Positions 50,479 through 63,600 of a stretch of DNA of 64,000 nt are shown here, piece by piece. The position numbers and the translations under genes are program-made. Position 1 is the stretch's first letter. The number at the start of each line of letters is the position of its first letter. This DNA is from Acholoe squamosa (Eukaryota; Annelida; Polychaeta; Phyllodocida; Polynoidae): positions 104,639,891 to 104,703,890 of the forward strand of contig OX439036.1 in the NCBI GenBank assembly GCA_949317995.1, in the 5' to 3' direction. The notes beneath the pieces were generated by a model. That model was not told the DNA's origin. It ran no database searches and worked only from the letters and a program-made list of their open reading frames with translations.

Positions 50479-51084
50479 GAAAGCCCCAAGGTCGTCAGAC
50501 TGACGATACCTAAATCTACAACCTTGGGTCATCAGGTTGAGCACCCAGGCTAGTCAACCTGATGAGATTAGGTCAACACACTCAGCTGAGGTAGTCAAAC
50601 CAATTACATAAAGTTGTTAGAGTGCTGACTACCTTGGGTCCTCAATCTGACTACCCAAAGCTGTAGATTTGGGTATCGTCAACTTAGCACCTAAAGTCCT
50701 CAGTGGTGAAGACCTTCAGTTGAAAACTGAAGGCCAAATAATTAAACATCAGTGGCACATACCTGCCACCTTGTGAGTTTGTTACATATTGTCAACACAA
50801 TGCCATAGACTCATAGTGGTGAGAGGTAGACTGAGGGATTTCACTCCCTGTAAGGTGCTGCCCTCTGTACCTCTTCTGATGACTATAGGTCCTCAATCTG
50901 ACGAGTTTAAAGATCTGGAGGGTTGTCAGTGCTGAGGCGACAATTTACAGGTGAAACATGAACAAGAGCATTATTTTCATAATTGCGTAATTTTTTATCA
51001 GCTCAATAATTAATAAATAATCTTGTCTAGTTTTCATTTCCCTAAGATTATCCCTTGCATAATTTCTACAAAAGTATAACAAAC

Positions 51085-52326
51085 CTGAAGATCAAAATAA
51101 GCTGGCTGAGGCATGCTGACGTAGGTTGGAGTACGGGCCTCAATGTATGGTGGGCTACAGGTGAGGTCCTGGGGGTACAAGTCGGAAATATTTTTGAAAT
51201 TCATCCATTTCGGTGTTCCACATTTGGGTGGATAGGGTATGGTCTTCCATTTCCTCGCCCACACCTTGCCTTGCTCTATTGCATCCACCATCCAGGCTAT
51301 GTGACAGTCACACTTGAAGTAGTTCAAATAAATCCTCAGTGTCTCAAGATATGGCTTATACATGAAATCAGCACCATTTAGGGAGGTCAGTTTGCAGTCA
51401 ACTAGTGACAGTTCCTTCAGTTTCTGCAAATGTACAAATGCTGAGGTGGTAATTTTGAGGTGATTACCGCCAAGGTTTAAGCTCTCCAACCTGTCTGCAA
51501 AGGCTCCTTCCAGGTCGCTGCTTTTGAGAACTGTTATATTGTTCTCTCTTAGGTCAAGTTGTTTGAGGGATGGCAGTAGGTTCAGTGCCTGTGTTGGAAC
51601 ATTGTTGAGTTTGTTTCTTGAAAGATCAAGTATCTCCAGATTTTTCAAAGCCATGAGGGTTAGATATGAATCAGGCCCCATTTCACTGATGCTACTATTG
51701 AACATTCTCAAATCCTTTAGATTTGTTGCATTCGCTATTACATGTGTGGGGAGTCTTGTTAGGTTGTTTGAATATATATAACATTTTTCCAGTGATGAGA
51801 GACCCTCAAATGTTTCATCTCCAAAGCTTGTGTCAACCAGCCGATTATTATGCAGGTACAGAAATGTAAGATTTGATAATCCTCTGAACGCTCCTTTGGA
51901 TATTTCTGAGAGACGATCTGTCATGAAAATAATAGTTTCTAAACTTGTATAATTTTCAAATATTGCATCAGGAAGTGATTTAATACCTGTCTCTTGGAAT
52001 GTAAACTTTTTGATATTCTTATTTAGATCCTGTGGAACAGTCTCCATAGCTTGTCCTGTACATAACATTCCATCTTCTGATGTTTCTTTGCACTCACCCC
52101 CATTAGCTGCCAACCTACCAGAATTAGTTGACAATCCAACTTTGGGCTTTCCTATTTCATTCTCCGACATTGAGCTATCCAATATACCCCTGTGAATATC
52201 CTCAGTGAGGCCCCTTCGGTCATCTCTGATTTTCGCTTTCTCGAAGTCCTCAGGATAGGCCCTAGTAGTAAGGGTTAGAAATATAATAAAAAATAGCAGC
52301 AAACTTATGCCGATATTTTCCGCCAT
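51085..52326 (-). CDS. Host gene 2 exon 1: signal peptide and leucine-rich repeats
   Basis: The ATG at 52326 (caacgATGG) starts MAENIGISLLLFFIIFLTL, a clear signal peptide ending near residue 23. After a polar linker, an LRR N-cap (Cys 79 and 89), about nine LRRs (for example LRGLSNLTFLYLHNNRL, LKNLEILDLSRNKLNNV, LPSLKQLDLRENNIT) and an LRR C-cap (YFKCDCHIAWM...PPKC...LTC) follow, then the start of an Ig-like segment (SPPYIEARTPTYV). Donor gtttgt after LQ, phase 0. With exons 2 and 3 the protein is 525 residues: an extracellular LRR-Ig-type adhesion or recognition protein. No specific orthologue recognised. Confidence 0.93.
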
Positions 52327-52334
52327 CGTTGAAC

Positions 52335-52380
52335 TCTCTATGAGGCCATCATGTGAGCACAGGTCTTATATCACCTTTGT
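52335..52380 (-). promoter_or_regulatory. Possible core promoter of host gene 2
   Basis: Minus strand gatataaga at about 52369-52361 is TATA-like and lies about 40 bases before the ATG, which would leave a very short leader. Weak evidence; a more distant promoter is equally possible. Confidence 0.3.
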
Positions 52381-52559
52381 GATATGAATGTTATAGGGTG
52401 AGGCATGGAGCCTGTGTCAGATAGCAGCCATGTCCCAGCCATGTATGATACAGCTTTAATGGTCAGATATTGGTCAGATATTGGAGATGCTGGCCAGAAT
52501 TAAGTATAGTTTCCATGATTCTATGATGATGAAGATTTATAGCCGATACTGTATCTACA

Positions 52560-53660
52560 CTCTCAGCCCCAATTGCAAATGGGCCATAAAGACCACTGTG
52601 CAGGGTACAGGGCAATCCACATCGGGGCATTGGATTTGTACTGACAGCAACTACTACTGCACTGAAAAAAGTCTTCCTGACAAAATGACATGTATACCCA
52701 TGTCAACTTGATTTGACACAGATAGCACACGTCATTGGGACATGTGCACATATGTCACCATGACAACTGTAGCACACAGTAATCCTCATATGATTTGACA
52801 TGCCTTAAAATGCCATGTCATCTGTGAGTTGACTAGGGTCACGGCCATGTCGAAGGCACTTGACATGTGATGGTTTGACATACATAATTGTTCTAGGATA
52901 TTCCACTAGATGGAGCAAACAACCATTTTGGTACCAGGCCTAATCACTACCAAGAAGTACTACCAACACTTGAGACATTTGATGTATTTGTGTCATTTTG
53001 TTTTCGTGAAGAATAGATCACTAAGGTCTGTAAATACTGTCGATGAATGGTAGTGAATTCTATTTCATTGTTAAATCTGCATTTGTTATTAAATATCAAA
53101 AAAGACACCCACCATCCTGAATACTCCGACTGGAGTGGTTAGACACCCTATGTGTGGGTCAGTGAAAATACCAAAGGACTGTATTCTAACCCACAATCTA
53201 TAATCTGAGTATCTACAGTACAGGGAGACATATGGCATTGCCATGCACCTCCATGCCCTTGTCTTATGGACTGCATAGAGGTCCTCAGTCAAGTAGGAGT
53301 TCTGTAGATAGAAAAAAGTGCCTTAGTGTTGAAGGCCTGTGGGACAATGATATCCCCTGCCTTCTATTATAGGCCTCCCTTGATTGAACCATTGGTACAT
53401 AGTTATTGACTGCTCTTGACCCTTACATAATTGTCTCACAGTATTACCTAGCACTCAGGTGAATGGATCAGAAATATGTGACGTGTCTTTATTACGCATG
53501 TCAAATGGAGTTGACGAACCAAATTTGAGAGGGTCAACCTCATTTGACATGCCTTCATACATGTCATGTGGGAGACAAATTGTGACCTGTGCAGTATGCG
53601 TCAAAGCGATCAGTGTTCTTCTCTCTGTGTGAGGCAGTCTACTGTAAAATCCTTGTCCCA
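52560..53660. repeat. Region rich in tgacatg words, probable old MITE cluster
   Basis: Repeated tgacatgt/acatgtca words at 52680-52880 and 53490-53590. A ctactgcactgaaaaaagtc stretch (52651) resembles a transposon end. No gene seen. Confidence 0.45.
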
Positions 53661-53930
53661 GTCTAACAGTGTATAAGCTGTAATGGTGCTCTTACAGTTC
53701 TGGGCAAACCTTTTGGCCAATTACAAACACACCTCTAGATACTGTAGACACCACTGTAATTCAGCAGGGAATTTCAAAACGATATCTATATCTATGATTT
53801 TGAAAAGCCCTCCAGGTTAGATTCACAGAAGTGTGACTTCAAGTACAATGGTAGTAGTAGTGCTCCAAGCATTGACATGCATTTCACGCTATCTGCAACC
53901 AGGGTAACTGTAACCTGGATTAATAATGGC

Positions 53931-54306
53931 ATAACCCTTGAGAGGACAATATAGTGCATTATTGGTTGTCATGATGCCCAAGTAGCGTGTAAACTAACAA
54001 GGGCTGCATTCATGCATCATGCCACCCTCTGGGGTCGACATATTACCATATGGCTGGCATGAGGTACCAGTGAAGTGCAGGAGTGCGTCACGCCCATTGG
54101 TTGTCATGATGCACCAATGAAATGCTGGAGAGACTGCTCACCAGCACTTCAATGAAGCATCATGTCAGCCCTCTGACAGCGTAGGGCCAGCATGATGCAT
54201 GAATGCAGCACTGGTGAGTTACCCTGTGGGGCTGCATTCATGCATCACAACTATGAATGGGCATGACGCATTAATTAATGCATTAGCGACGACCCTTAAA
54301 GGGTTA
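53931..54306. mobile_element. Copy of the palindromic TTAA-type MITE family, diverged
   Basis: Starts near taacccttgag and ends cccttaaagggtta (54292-54305). Contains the same hairpin words as the copy at 44469 (ccagcacttcaatgaagc, gctgcattcatgcatcac). Confidence 0.72.
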
Positions 54307-54309
54307 GTT

Positions 54310-55590
54310 TTATCAGATTGGTTCTTATCTCCGTATAAACAACACTCCCACTGGACGCCCTAAATAACAATGATGATAAAAGTCAACTGCTTCTGATTGC
54401 AAAATAACCATCTGGAGAGTGTTGTTGTATACTAAATAGAGCTGGGAGCAGGTGCCCTCTTTTCCAAAGAAGTCATGCTCTACTTCAGCATTCAACTTCC
54501 ACTTTTGTCACACACTCTTTCAAGTGCTCTTGTGTTGACCACTTGTTTGTAACACAAACTATTTAGGACTATAAAGAATGGGCTTGCTGCAGGTGAGGCA
54601 CTTCTTAGGCAAAACTACCTTTTCCCATAGGAGCAACAGCCTCCAGATGCATTAACCTTTACTGGTTCTTCCCAGTGGGTGAAAAACGATAAATCAATGT
54701 TGATAATTGGTTGATTAGCCAGTTATCAAAATTGATTCAATGTTCCCAGCCCAATAGGTTGACACCAAATGTTCATAATGTGTAACGTGTTAGCTCGTTC
54801 CTTAATCCTAGACAAGTCACTCACCAAGGCTGCATTTATGCATCATGACGACAAATGAGCATGATACGTTAAAACACGACTAATTTGAGATGCAAAATGT
54901 TAGCTTCTTGTTCAATTCATTATGAATTCTTGGTAATTTTTTTGGGGGGACCCAGACATACTCAGGCCCCACCTCCTTTATGATTGGGGGGCAGGCCCCC
55001 CTGGCCCCCCTTTTCCTACGCCCCTGCCCATTGGTTGTAGGGCCCTAAACATCAAATACAGTCCCGTCAGGTACTTTATACAGATATTTTTACACAATTT
55101 CTATTTTTTTAAAAATATTAAAGTGCACATAGTGGGTCCCTCACCCCCTACACTCAAATAGACATGGTCACTGCAACTTGACAGCGACAGACAATCCAAC
55201 AGTTGCGATGCCACAAGGCAGACAAACTCACGTTAGGCCCTTATCTAACAAATATAATGGATATAAAATTATTCTAGCCCTATAATTAGGCCTAAAATAT
55301 TTTTTATACCCATTATGGACTTTTTCGGACCCCAAGACCCCAAAATCTTGACTCCAAACAATTTTTTTCCACACCCCCATTGGGTGAGGTACTGCCTGAA
55401 TTAATTTTAGAATTTTTAGGCCTGTCCCAATGTTCAAAATTAATTTTTATTTCATGCAGTCTGAAGATCCCCATAGGTGAAACCGCCCAGTTTCTCTATT
55501 TAAACCCACTGAGGTCAGAGGTCAAGTAGACCCATTGCCATGACACCATAGCAACCATTCTACTGTCAACAATCCGGCCAGGTAGCAACT
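54310..55590. other. Intergenic sequence, no gene seen
   Basis: No ORF with domains. A fragment of the TTAA MITE (gctgcatttatgcatcatg) at about 54829-54850 and G/C-run-rich repeat DNA at 54940-55030. Confidence 0.5.
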
Positions 55591-55592
55591 GG

Positions 55593-55661
55593 CACGTGAT
55601 TGGTCAATACATGTCACATGTCTAGCACTATAAAAGGGCACTTTTTCAAAAATCAGTGCTC
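55593..55661 (+). promoter_or_regulatory. Promoter-like block: E-box, inverted CCAAT, TATA
   Basis: CACGTG at 55593-55598, attgg (inverted CCAAT) at 55599-55603, TATAAAAG at 55629-55636, and an initiator-like tcagtgc about 25 bases further. Spacing is that of a classical RNA polymerase II core promoter on the plus strand. No coding sequence follows before the MITE at 55730, so it may serve a distant gene, a non-coding RNA or a repeat. Confidence 0.45.
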
Positions 55662-55729
55662 ATTCAAGCGGTAACTGCTAACGAGGTGCCACGTACCAGC
55701 ACATTTGCTCAAATACAGTGCTGGCTCTA

Positions 55730-56626
55730 CACTGCAAAAATGGTATTTAGATCCTAAACACAATTCTAAACATATTCTTGCAACGTTTTTGTAATCACAT
55801 TAATTTCCTAAACATGTTTAGCCAAACAATGTGCTTAGCTCAAGTGTTTAGAAATGTAAATGTTTAGGTTAAAAACTTTTGTGTTTAGATATATGAATCT
55901 TTGTGTTTAGGTGTTTATGAATTTTTGTGTTTAGATGTTTAAATGATTTGATGGAGATTTAAGGTTTGCAGACATGTATGCATTAAAAAACAGAGATATA
56001 TTTTTTTTTCTCATTTACTGGGGGGGACATCAGCAGGTATTTACTTGTCAAAGTCTCCAAAGATGTCAGCCACAGCTATATACGTGCACATATAGTACAC
56101 ACTGCATCAGAATGAGAGACTTGAGAAAGTACAACAGCTTGGCAGGAAGGAAATTGCCTTATCTATTCCAGAATAACATCAAATAGGTGTCATTCATGGA
56201 GTTTATTGATTATTTTATGGTAATGATGGTGGCATGAGGTGAATCTAGTCAATTTTCTATTGGCCTTTCTATTCACATGACATTCTATGAAATGAAACCA
56301 TGATACACATGGGATTTGGGGACATTTGTCACAACAATTGATTATAACTGTGTGCAGATAGTCCAGTCAAAGGTAGTGCTGTTACCTGGTGTGGATTCAA
56401 CATCCAAGTATCTAAACATATTGATGTTTAAATCTAAACACCTATTATTCAACTGTCTCAACTCTAAACATCTAAACATGTTTAGCATAAATGTTTATGT
56501 AGTTAGAATAAAAGTGTTCATTTCCTAAATGTGTAGTCGATGAGACACCTAGCTGACCTATATGTTTAGGTTTTAAATGTGTTTAGACCTAAACATGTTT
56601 AAAATCTAAACACCATTTTTGCAGGG
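55730..56626. mobile_element. Non-autonomous DNA transposon with TA duplication
   Basis: Ends CACTGCAAAAATGG (left) and CCATTTTTGCAGGG (right) are inverted, flanked by TA (55728-55729, 56627-56628). About 900 bases packed with taaaca/tgtttag words near both ends. The TA target fits the Tc1/mariner superfamily. The frames at 55974-56186 and 56316-56528 show no transposase motif. Confidence 0.78.
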
Positions 56627-56639
56627 TAATGGCTTAATA

Positions 56640-58300
56640 TATGGTTGTCATGATGCACCATTGCAGATCTGGATCACCATCATATTGGTGCACCATGTCA
56701 GGTGCATACAAGGGCGGGGGGGGAGAGAATGTGTGTGAATTTGGGCGAGGTGCAGACATTTGGTGGAGATGTGCCCCAGAAAATTTTAAAGTTTTACCAC
56801 AAAATTGCTGAATTCTGGCTTTAACTTTGGCTGATGTCAGAGAAAGATTTGGGAATTTTACCTTGATTTTGCTGTATTCTAGGGTGATCTAATCCAAATT
56901 ATCTTAGACCTTTAAAAGGTTGAGGAGGGGGGTCAAAAACATATTTGCCCTTCCCAACTTCAAAGTTAACAGGGCCCTGGTCCCCTGCCCCCCATGCCCC
57001 CCTGTTCTGCCGCCCATGAAGGGTTATGTGTTGAATAAAGAATAAGAAGTAAAAGCACAAACAGTGGTCCTGTATACGTACTAACTTGGCTTACATTTGT
57101 TATCTGGAATCACTTGATGGAAATCCCTGCCAACCACAGCAAAGGGAAAAGACATAATTATACCATAATAATGACCAAGTAAATGAGCTGGTGGAAATAA
57201 AAGCCGACCCATATTTAAGCCACACCACAAGGCGGACCCCGAGTGTAGGAATACTCTATAAGCTGCAGTAGATCTCTGAAATTGTCTATAAACTTCAGCT
57301 TATAATCAGGTTTTTATGGTAATAAAGCATTTAAAGGGTTAACTACTAGGTTTTCAGTAGTCAATTTACTCATTCTGAGACCTGTTACCAGGTTGCAGTA
57401 GACTAATTGACGGGAGGTGGCAGCAGGAGACACTTTTAGCTCCGCACTGAAGGGTGTTGTACAAAGATTATTGGTCTAAAATCTGACAGTGGGTAGGCAA
57501 ACCGGGCATCACATTAATCCTTAGGGTGTATATTAATCGATTTGAGTGTTCTTCAGGCTGATATTTGATTGTAAGTTGAGGGGGGTGCACTCTATTTAAT
57601 TAGACAATTTATTGAAATCATTCACTGCAAAACCTCCAAATCTGTGTATGTCTGCACTCTATGGCTGATAGCGGAAAAGTTAATTACATTGTACCACATC
57701 TCATGGCCCTAAATTAATGGGGAAAATGTGTGCCTATAAGAAAATAATAGTGGCTAAGCCCAGAAATGTGCATGAATATTTTATTTTTGCCAATATGCTA
57801 TATAGGCCAACAGTGGAAAAATAATTAGGGTTTTGCAGCCTACCCATGGCCATTCCCGTTTAGTTCCTGGAACTCTCACTAGGTGAGTATGTTTCTGAGT
57901 TAAGTTCAAGTTTCTGTTAAAAGGGTGCAACACTGTCTGTGGTTGCAACTGTGTGCTAGAAGAAAGACTTGAGAGGGAAGGCAGGTTTTATTTTCTCTTA
58001 ATATGTCAAAATCTGAAATCTAGATCATCAGGTTTGCTAAATATTTAAGTGCAAAATACCTCTTGATAGCTCAGAAATACTCATATAGCATCAAAATTGA
58101 AACTTTGCTTCATGTATTACTGGTTGTTGATTTTGTTGTTGTTGTTGCTGTTTTAATTGTTGTTGCTTTTTTTGGTTTTGTCTTTAGATTTCAGTTGTTG
58201 GAATTGAAAATACAATATTTTATGTAGCTTACATTACATTTTACTGGGTGGCCTCTATATCATGGGGACAGGTGAAAAAGTCCCTAATCAGGTAAGCGAC
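56640..58300. other. Intergenic sequence, no gene seen
   Basis: AT-rich, with a ttaaagggttaa MITE end at about 57330-57342 and GTT triplet runs at 58125-58170. No convincing exon. Confidence 0.5.
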
Positions 58301-58309
58301 ATGCATGCC

Positions 58310-58512
58310 GCAAAAGCCTGTATATAAGCTGAGGCTTAAATACATATATAAGCCATGGCTTATATTTTTAGACCCTTGGTCGCGCTTATAGAGCCACCCT
58401 GGAATGTAAGGAATGGAAACAATATCGGGCCCCTGTTAGGGCTTATAGCGTTTTCCCAAAGTCAAGGTGCGGATTATAAGTTGGTGCGGCTTATACATGG
58501 GCTTTTATGATG
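58310..58512. mobile_element. Probable MITE with gcttataa ends
   Basis: The left side (caaaagcctgtatataagc) is inverted at the right (gcggcttatacatgggcttt). Interior imperfect hairpins; no ORF. Confidence 0.5.
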
Positions 58513-58868
58513 GGACACCCCCCACCCCCACTGTACAGCAATACATTCATCTTTTCTGATAATCATTCTTGGACAATATAATGACTTGATATCCCACACC
58601 TTTCAGTCTTTCAGTCCTGGATATATGGAAGCTAATGTGTCCGCTAGTGATCTTGAAGCACTATGCAGAGCAAGAGTTTAATGAACTTTATGTTTGCCAC
58701 AGGGCAGACACACATATTTCCTTTGTAAAAAGAAAGACATAGACAGAACATCTAACTAAAAATGAATATATATTGAAAGAAGTTCTAAATTATGTGAGAA
58801 AGTATCAGATAGGACTTAATAGGTTTAGATAACATCATCTCGCAAATAAATATATTCGTGGCCCTAAC

Positions 58869-60680
58869 ACCCTTAAGGGTCACTGATGCTGTCCCATTAT
58901 GCCCATTGGTTGTCATGATACGTCAATGAACTGTTGTAGAGTTTGCTATTTTTTAATGAGGAAACACTGACCTTTCACTATCTGAACCCAAAACAAAAAA
59001 GGATTTTCCCTCCTTGTGGAAAATGTTGGCCAGCATTTTCTTAGATTTGAGTTATATTGTCCATAATATCTATGCTGTGAAATTGCCCACCTTTGCCACA
59101 ATTTTAAGAAGAAATGACGGGAATACCCTCTTTTTTTATTTTGATGTTGAAATTGATAGCTGTTTCATCCATATCTTACCTTCGATCCAACAGGGTTGGC
59201 ATGATGGATAAACACTTCATTTTGATGCATCAGGAAGGTGTCTTCCATGATGCATCAAATTACTAGGCAGCTTTTGAAGGGTTAAGGCATTATGATATTC
59301 TGGGGTATTCTCAACTCTTTAAAAAGTCACTAATGTATAAATTGATTACGCCGAATGAGGTCCTTCATTGGTGCATCATGCTTTCCCTCCAGGAGTGACA
59401 TGAAGCATGATTGGTGAATGTAGCCCTAGCAATTCACTCGCCAAGGCTATATTGAGGCATATTATGATCAATGATGCATTAAGGCGCTATCAACCTTTAA
59501 AGGTAAAAGCACGAGTCTCAACTACTTAAGAGACTTTTTATGAGGCTTCATATAGACTGGGTGATAAAGTCACCTCAACTCAACATAATTCAACATAATA
59601 CTCGTGATAAGCGCATCCTCTTTGTACACTTAATCAGTCCTTGGTAACCAAAGCTGATCCCAGCTCCAGATATGGGCCTACGTTTATACCCCTCAAGGGG
59701 ACTTGATGTATTAATGCTTGATGGTATGGAGACATGATTTATGAATGCAGCCCTGGTGAGTCGACTTGCTATGGCTGCATTCATACTTCATGCTGATCCC
59801 AAAGCATTGTCATATTATAACGCAGCCCAAATTAACTGCATCTGAGCATCATGCTTACAAATAAACTCAGTGCATTAAATGGCATGTGTGCCTTAGAAGA
59901 TTTTACCCCACCTATTACCTACCTAATATACATGACAGGTCTATTTTTGCACCATTTTGTTCCTCTTTTCACCTATTTTCACCCATAGCAACCATAGTAG
60001 ACGACAATCAGTAGATGTCCTATCTAGTTTGGTGGGAGATGGATGAGCTACACATGGAAAGCTTCCTTTGATCATAGCCCCAGGTAAATCTGGGGTCATT
60101 CGGTAACTTTGAAGCTGTCCCCCTGCTCCTCTCCCCCTGCTCCCACCCCAGTCCTCACTCTCCCACCCCATGGATCATACATTCACCAGACACGACACGT
60201 CACGCCCCTAGTGGGCTTACAAAGAGGATGATGGCAAACACAACACATAGGGGATTTAAAATTTGTTGTAGATGTCATAAATATGATCAGTGTGTTTTTC
60301 TCTCTATGTAAGGACATTAGCTAACTGAGTTCAAATAAGCGCCTCTCCTTTATAAGCAACAGGGGTACAGCGGGATTATAAGTCAATGAGTGTCCAGGCG
60401 CTTATACGGGCAACTATGGTACACGGGATACTCCAACTACTTTTTAAAGGGGTGCAGTTGTCGAGACAATAAACCCTTTAAAGGCTGCACATGCATTATT
60501 GCATTATACCTATCGGTTGTTATGATGCATGAATGTAGCACTGCGATTTTATTGCCAGGGCTCCATTCATGTATCATGGTAACCCCATGGGGTCAATACT
60601 CAATCCTAGAGGGTAGGCAAGATCTACCAATAAGGTGTTGGCAAGCTGACTCGCCAGCACAACCAATTTAAAGGTTATAT
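58869..60680. mobile_element. Cluster of TTAA-type MITE copies and fragments
   Basis: Copies or fragments at about 58869-59285 (cccttaagggt ... tgaagggttaa), 59365-59505 (ends cctttaaagg), 59690-59840, and 60468-60676 (ccctttaaaggctgc ... ttaaagg). All share the tgcatcatg/gcatgaatgcagcc words of the copy at 44469. No gene is seen between them. Confidence 0.6.
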
Positions 60681-63600
60681 AATTTCTCCCTTTAGTCAAG
60701 CAATTTTCTTTCATATCCTATCACTCCTCAAGAGGAGCATGTTTCACATATGAGAGAAGGGTTAGAGTTCAAATGTATCAAAGAATACATAAAACAAGTA
60801 GATTCTGAATAAATATACCAATTTATTGAACAATAGGTTCAACAATTATGACAAGAACTGCACACAACTCTATAGCCGAGTACCTTTCAGTCCCTAATAT
60901 GATGAATAATAATATTATTATACTGGCGTACCCAAGGATTCATCTTGTCTGGGTTGAAACTATCTATGTAGTAGTTTACACAGTTCATGAATTATGACAC
61001 AGGATTTAAAAGAATCCATTTCATATTTCCATAGAAAATGGGATGGTTCTATCTTAACTAAAATAAAAAGAATATTTTTATAACAAGCAAATTATGATGA
61101 AAGTTAAAAGGATTTTTTCATTGTCTCCCAGGGAATGCCTCGGTTATGATAAATAAGGCATACTTAGGTACACTATACATAGCTATGATCTATAATCAAT
61201 GTGATGATCCCATGTAGTTATTGTTTGACAGAAGGGAACCCCATAGAAATATAAGCACCACTAACATTTATACAGGACGCAATGCTTGCACAATATTACT
61301 CAAACTCATGCACAATTGATTGGCATATCAACACAAACTTAACAACAGAAATTTGTATCCCAACCAAATCAGACAAATCCCTATTTTTCAATGCACAGTT
61401 TAAGAGAACATTTCAAGGTAAAAGTGTTTAAGAGTTGAATTCCTCATACCTCAGACTGATTAGCCCGGCCTGTATGCAATCTGTACCCCTAGGTCATCCT
61501 AGCATAGCTATTTCAATGTTGTCATCATTACTGATTTACATGAAGCAAATATATCTGTTTCAGTATAATTTCTTTTGATATTAGGTCCCTGACTTACAAC
61601 TTGAATCTCTCTTACATCCCATTCTCAGTGCAATATGAACAGTATATCTATACATTTAGGATGGAAATAAAGGAAATGGGACAAAAAGAAGTGAATCACA
61701 TTTTTGCTTCTAAATACTTAAGATTATACCCGATAAGTATGTGTACGTATATATGTCAACTCAAGCTGAATCGTGCAAAAAAAAAATGATAATGAGCTAC
61801 AGATAAATCCTTCATAATTATGATAACAATTAAATGAAATTCTTATCATCATGTCATAATAATAGTTTTATAAGTTACCTATCTATGTCATTGAAGTTTC
61901 AAATTTGTCTGAAAGCTATGCTCTAATATAATAACTATTTAGCGATAAGCCAAGACTGACACATCACGGTGCCATTGTCAGTTGGATATATTATAAAATA
62001 AGATGATTATTACAAATGAAATATAGATATTACAGCTTTGTATTAACTTCATGGGAATGCCGTGAGTACATGGATCAATATCATCAACAATATAACTTGG
62101 CTCACCTAAAGAGAGCCCCTTGGTACATCTGACCCTCTTAAAACAGGATGGAACTTTTAAAGGTCTAATGTATACTTTACTAAACAAATTGTTGCCATGG
62201 TAAATGTGTAATTATAAAAGTACATGGTAGAAAAGAAACTTTTACTTATGTTCTGCTGATTCCTTCCCAGATTTGTAATGATTATATATTTTTTTTTAAA
62301 TCATTTATTTCTATTGTCATTTCACTCCCACTGTGTAGCTCTTGCCGGACTAAGCTTGCCCTTTCTATGATTACACACCTTGACACACCATTAACCCCCT
62401 CTGAGGGGTATAATTTGCACCAATAGAGAATTTCAAATTGAGCAGTAGTGACATGGTACACATAAACTCTGAATATCTTTAGCTTTGTCCTTTAACTCTC
62501 CATTATAGGTTCCTGATATGATCTGACTGTCCCCACTAATGGCAAGTGGACACACATTTTAATTGATAGACTCTAAATTGCAATTCTTATTCACAGGACA
62601 AGATATAGATATCAATACATGTATCATTTCTGTCCACTGCTGACAAAATGATAACAATGGCAAGAATGGACATCATGTCATTGGACAGAAGTTGAAGAAC
62701 AGACATGTTGTGTAACACTTTCTAGGAAAGGAATTACAGGTGTGTTTTTTTTCTATTTATGATGCCTACTTCTATAAAGTAGACTTCTATAAAGTAGACT
62801 TCTTAAAATATACAGGGTACATGTGTACAAACTTAGATGAGACATTATTGTAATATGTACTATTAGGTACAAGGGTAAGGATCAGGACAAAGGGTATTAT
62901 CAACATCTATAAACATTTTGATTTTCAACTGAAATATAGCTATTTTTACTTATTTTATAATTTCATAATATTGACGCTGTTGGGTATTATTTGGCTTGAG
63001 GGGGACATCAAACATATGGGGTAATAGTCTTGACTGTATACATAACATGATAAAACAATAAGAACTACCTAAGAAACAATCATTACATGTATTGTTCTGT
63101 ACAGGAGAGATGCAAAATTATATCAATTACTAAGAGATCAGTGAATACAGAGAGATCCAAGGAGGTGGCTTTTCAGCCATCGTCGTCACCTCTTTGGCCT
63201 TCGACTTAGATATATATGTCGATAAAGCCTTAAGCCTTTGCAGAGCATAACAAAATACAGAGTTCAATGGTATAAGCATAGCCTAAATCTAAATCATACC
63301 AACAATTCTGATCCACAAGTGAGTCCATCTATTGAATCAAAGACCATCATGTTTTGTTTTTCAATATAAGAAATTCACAAGAAAGATTGCGAAACATGAA
63401 CAGGTAGGGATGAAATGCGATTTTCAGTGAAAAGGCCCCAACTTGTGGTTTTTATATAGGTTGTGATCCTGTCTGATTTTCATCTTGGGGGACTGATGCA
63501 AAACCTTTTGATGATTGAGAGGGGTGCCAAATTTGTTCGTTGCTAAAGAATCATCCCCTTGGTCTGTTGAAGCACAGGGGATTCAGAAAGTTGGTCTGTC

